The translations under genes were made by a program, and so were the position numbers. DNA of 64,000 nucleotides. Origin: Mucilaginibacter sp. GTDB lineage: Bacteria > Bacteroidota > Bacteroidia > Sphingobacteriales > Sphingobacteriaceae. The stretch's first letter is position 1, and every line of letters begins with the position of its first letter. The stretch covers positions 186,001 through 250,000 of the forward strand of contig NZ_JANYGQ010000017.1 in NCBI RefSeq assembly GCF_025359345.1. Direction: 5' to 3'. Positions 61,690-64,000 of the stretch are shown here, one piece after another. The notes under the pieces were generated by a model. The model did not search any database, had not been told where the DNA came from, and saw nothing but the letters and a program-made list of their open reading frames with translations.

Positions 61690-61765
61690 AAGAGCCAAGA
61701 ATCAAGATAGAAAAGTTGAAAAAAGATGTAAAATCTTGCTCTTTTTGTCTTGATTCTTGGCTCTT
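61690..61765. repeat. Perfect 18-bp inverted repeat between ahpC and ahpD
   Basis: AAGAGCCAAGAATCAAGA (61690-61707) and its exact reverse complement (61748-61765). The surrounding words (AATCAAGA) continue the symmetry imperfectly. Same word family as 58582-58668. Confidence 0.85.
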
Positions 61766-61803
61766 TCAAGAAGGGATTTTTTATTCCTTACAAATTACAA
61801 ATC

Positions 61804-62388
61804 ATGAACGAATCTACCGAGATAATAAACGAATTACTGCAAGGCCTGGGCATCGACATGGCTTATCGCACAGCAAGCTTAACCTTGCTTGAAAAAGGAG
61901 AGTCGCGCTACCTGCGCGATTTAAAGCTGAACTTTACCAGCACCCTGACTTCCGAACAATTAAGCACTAAAGAGTGCGCCTTGCTTGGCCTTTCGACAGC
62001 TGTAAACAATAACAACGGCCCCTTAACTACCTATTTCACCAATTGTGCTGAAGAGCAGGGCGCCACAGCTGCCGAAATTGGCGAAGCTGTTGGTTGTGCG
62101 TCATTACTGGCATCAAACAATGTATTTTACCGTTTCCGTCACTTTACTCAAAAAGAAAAATACACCCAGATACCGGCGCGCATCCGCATGCAGCTGATGA
62201 TGAAACCGGTAACCGGCAAGGAGTTTTTTGAGTTGATGAGCCTGGCAATTTCGGCAGTTAACGGCTGCGAAATGTGCGTAAATGCGCATGAGGACTCGCT
62301 GATAAAATTGGGCACCACCGAAGAACGTATTTTTGATGCTGTTAGGATTGCATCATTGGTGACCGCTACCGGGAAAGTGGTGTTTTAA
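61804..62388 (+). CDS. ahpD: AhpD-like carboxymuconolactone decarboxylase
   Basis: A 194-residue protein with the AhpD active-site pattern E-x-C-x2-C-x3-H in CEMCVNAHED near 152. AhpD regenerates AhpC through lipoylated partners or NADH-linked thioredoxin-like donors in other bacteria. The start at MNESTEIINELL matches the family; an upstream in-frame ATG extends into the repeat and is not preferred. Lipoate synthase is encoded at 26.4 kb. Confidence 0.9.
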   Translation: MNESTEIINELLQGLGIDMAYRTASLTLLEKGESRYLRDLKLNFTSTLTSEQLSTKECALLGLSTAVNNNNGPLTTYFTNCAEEQGATAAEIGEAVGCASLLASNNVFYRFRHFTQKEKYTQIPARIRMQLMMKPVTGKEFFELMSLAISAVNGCEMCVNAHEDSLIKLGTTEERIFDAVRIASLVTATGKVVF

Positions 62389-62450
62389 ACGGATCTTATA
62401 AAAGCCGGCCGGTATTATTATTTATTATTGATGGAATAATAATATGCCTC

Positions 62451-62490
62451 ATAAAGTATTTAAATTGGGCAACCCATTTAAATACTTTAT
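62451..62490 (+). repeat. 18-bp hairpin abutting the next start codon
   Basis: ATAAAGTATTTAAATTGGG (62451-62469) and CCCATTTAAATACTTTAT (62473-62490) pair with a 3-nt loop and one bulged T. The ATG of the next gene begins 2 bases later. No T run follows. Confidence 0.8.
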
Positions 62491-62492
62491 TG

Positions 62493-64000
62493 ATGTTAAA
62501 ATATAGCCATGTTTTTTTTATCGCCGTACTTTTTTGTTTAAGCTGCGGAAAAAGGCAAGCCCCTAAACAATCCACGAATACTAACACCGACGTGCCTAAC
62601 GACCAGCACACCTCGGTGCTTACACAACATAACAATAACACCCGCGCCGGCTGGAACAACCACGAAACCAAGCTCTCCACAGCCAATGTTAATTCGCAGC
62701 AGTTTGGCAGGCTTTTTACACTAACCGTTGACGACCAGGTTTATGCCCAGCCTTTGGTGGCCGGCAATATTACCATAGCTGGTGGCACGCACAACGTGGC
62801 TTATATTGCAACTGTTAATAATTCAGTTTATGCTTATGATGGCGACAGCGGCAAGCTTTACTGGCAAAAAAACTTTACCCAGCAGGGTATGCGTGCACCA
62901 AAAAACACAGACATGACAGGGGCATGCGGCGGCTCGTACCAGGATTTTAGCGGCAACATTGGTATAGTGGGCACACCGGTTATAGATTCGGCCGCACAAA
63001 CGATTTACTTTGTTGCCCGCAGTACCGACGGGGCAGCATTTGTACAATACTTGCACGCCGTGAATATACTTACAGGCGACGAGCAAACAGGGAGCCCGGT
63101 TAAAATTACCGCCACTTATACAGGTAATGGCGATGGCAATGTGGCCAACGTTTTGACTTTTGATGCGCAGCGACAAAACCAGCGCCAGGCCCTAACGCTG
63201 CTAAACGGCGTGGTATACGTAACGTTCTCGTCACATTGCGACTGGGGGCCTTACCACGGCTGGATACTGGGTTACAATTCAAAAACACTCTCCAGGGATA
63301 TTGTTTATAACGATACCCCAAATGGCGGCGACGGCGGAATTTGGGAAAGCGGCATGGGTATGGCAGCCGACGACCAGGGCAATTTATACGCGGTGATTGG
63401 CAACGGCACAGTTGGCGAAGGTAGTAATCAAAGCGCGCTGATAAATCGAGGCGAAAGTGCGCTGAAGCTTACGCCAAACGGGTCGACGCTAAAGGTGAGT
63501 TCTTTTTTTACACCTTTCAATTTTCAAACGCTTGAGGATAACGACCTTGACTACGGCAGCATGGGGGCTTTTTTAATACCTGGGTCCAACTTTTACCTTA
63601 CCGGTTGTAAAGATGGCAACCTTTACCTGGTAAATAAAGATAATATGGGCGGGTTTAATGCAGCCTCCAACCAGGTGCAACAAACAATAGCTTTAAACCC
63701 CAGCGCCAATATGCATTGCCAGCCTGCTTATTTTAAAGGAGCTAACGGCGAGTTTGCTTTTATATGGGCAGAAAATGACCAGTTGCGGGCATTTCCTTTT
63801 TTGCGTACGAGCAATTTGATGGATGTGGGTAAGCAAGTTACATCAGCAGTAAGTGGGCCGACAGGGCAAAGCGGCGCGGTATTATCGGTTTCTTCGAATG
63901 GCTCGACAGCAGGCACAGGAATTTTGTGGGCATCCTATGCTTCATCCGGCGATGCCGAACACGATGTGAGTCCCGGAATATTGCGGGCATTCGACGCCAG
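62493..64000 (+). CDS. PQQ-like beta-propeller lipoprotein, truncated at the window edge
   Basis: Open for 502 codons and continuing beyond the window end, so it is partial. The N-terminus MLKYSHVFFIAVLFCLSC is a lipoprotein signal (lipobox LSC at Cys18). After a linker, QHNNNTRAGWNNHETKLS begins the propeller; blades include VYAQPLVAGNI, YIATVNNSVYAYDGDSGKLY and ALKLTPNGSTLKV. The pattern resembles PQQ-like or pyrrolo-quinoline repeat proteins, but without the Trp-docking motifs of true dehydrogenases. The enzyme activity is not established. Confidence 0.85.
   Translation, partial: MLKYSHVFFIAVLFCLSCGKRQAPKQSTNTNTDVPNDQHTSVLTQHNNNTRAGWNNHETKLSTANVNSQQFGRLFTLTVDDQVYAQPLVAGNITIAGGTHNVAYIATVNNSVYAYDGDSGKLYWQKNFTQQGMRAPKNTDMTGACGGSYQDFSGNIGIVGTPVIDSAAQTIYFVARSTDGAAFVQYLHAVNILTGDEQTGSPVKITATYTGNGDGNVANVLTFDAQRQNQRQALTLLNGVVYVTFSSHCDWGPYHGWILGYNSKTLSRDIVYNDTPNGGDGGIWESGMGMAADDQGNLYAVIGNGTVGEGSNQSALINRGESALKLTPNGSTLKVSSFFTPFNFQTLEDNDLDYGSMGAFLIPGSNFYLTGCKDGNLYLVNKDNMGGFNAASNQVQQTIALNPSANMHCQPAYFKGANGEFAFIWAENDQLRAFPFLRTSNLMDVGKQVTSAVSGPTGQSGAVLSVSSNGSTAGTGILWASYASSGDAEHDVSPGILRAFDA

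Noticed and set aside
62396..62686. 96-residue minus-strand frame at the right edge
   Set aside because: It is antisense to the start of the truncated lipoprotein gene, which has a signal peptide, lipobox and a coherent propeller.

Overview
The window is chromosomal DNA of a Bacteroidota bacterium, most likely a Sphingobacteriaceae member of the Mucilaginibacter/Pedobacter type. This is inferred from gene content: a TonB receptor with an N-terminal carboxypeptidase-regulatory domain, DUF2911/TPR and PD40 periplasmic proteins, LytS/LytTR pairs, many LxxC lipoproteins, bacillithiol-type YtxJ and a sphingomyelin-synthase-like PAP2 protein. It is also supported by Bacteroidota promoter -7 elements (TAnnTTTG) and by weak Shine-Dalgarno signals. 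No rRNA, tRNA, CRISPR array, prophage or complete insertion sequence was seen. The last gene runs off the right edge.

Layout. 0-7 kb: secreted pullulanase, receiver protein, LacI regulator, large GT51 transglycosylase, DUF3050 protein. 7-13 kb: lipoprotein, a small Cys/His protein plus TonB receptor (metal-uptake-like), a 54-residue lipoprotein, an aminotransferase. 13-24.6 kb: RdgB, a serine hydrolase, RluB, a lytic transglycosylase, UvrA, a Crp/Fnr regulator with an FNR-type box in front of its neighbour, a toxin-antitoxin pair, NAD(P)H-hydrate repair. 25-33.5 kb: anti-sigma/sigma/lipA, YtxJ, a 36-residue lipoprotein, ribH, a TPR protein, recF-DUF721, ndk, NrnA. 33.5-38.1 kb: two FKBP isomerases, TatD, asparaginase, a PIN toxin module. 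38-49.5 kb: an esterase, a 1.33-kb island bounded by perfect 38-bp inverted repeats (J-domain/KTSC gene plus YoeB module), an FtsX permease, LytTR/LytS, a three-gene export operon, a NYN-LOTUS protein. 49.5-64 kb: a large secreted MG2-like protein, PAP2, MerC and Fur (Zur-like), amidase, ABC-2 exporter, GH-D glycosidase, ahpC-ahpD behind a perfect OxyR-type palindrome, and a truncated beta-propeller lipoprotein.

Cross-cutting signals. Three regulatory stories can be read directly: an OxyR-consensus palindrome before ahpC, a TTGAT-N4-ATCAA box after a regulator whose recognition helix carries the matching E-x-x-S-R motif, and a GCAA-N5-TTGC palindrome before both MerC and the TonB-receptor locus (candidate Zur regulon). 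More than ten intergenic gaps also contain low-complexity word repeats with 7-10-nt periods, usually arranged as imperfect or perfect inverted repeats. They recur as families within the window and often abut start or stop codons. They are the least explained structure here.
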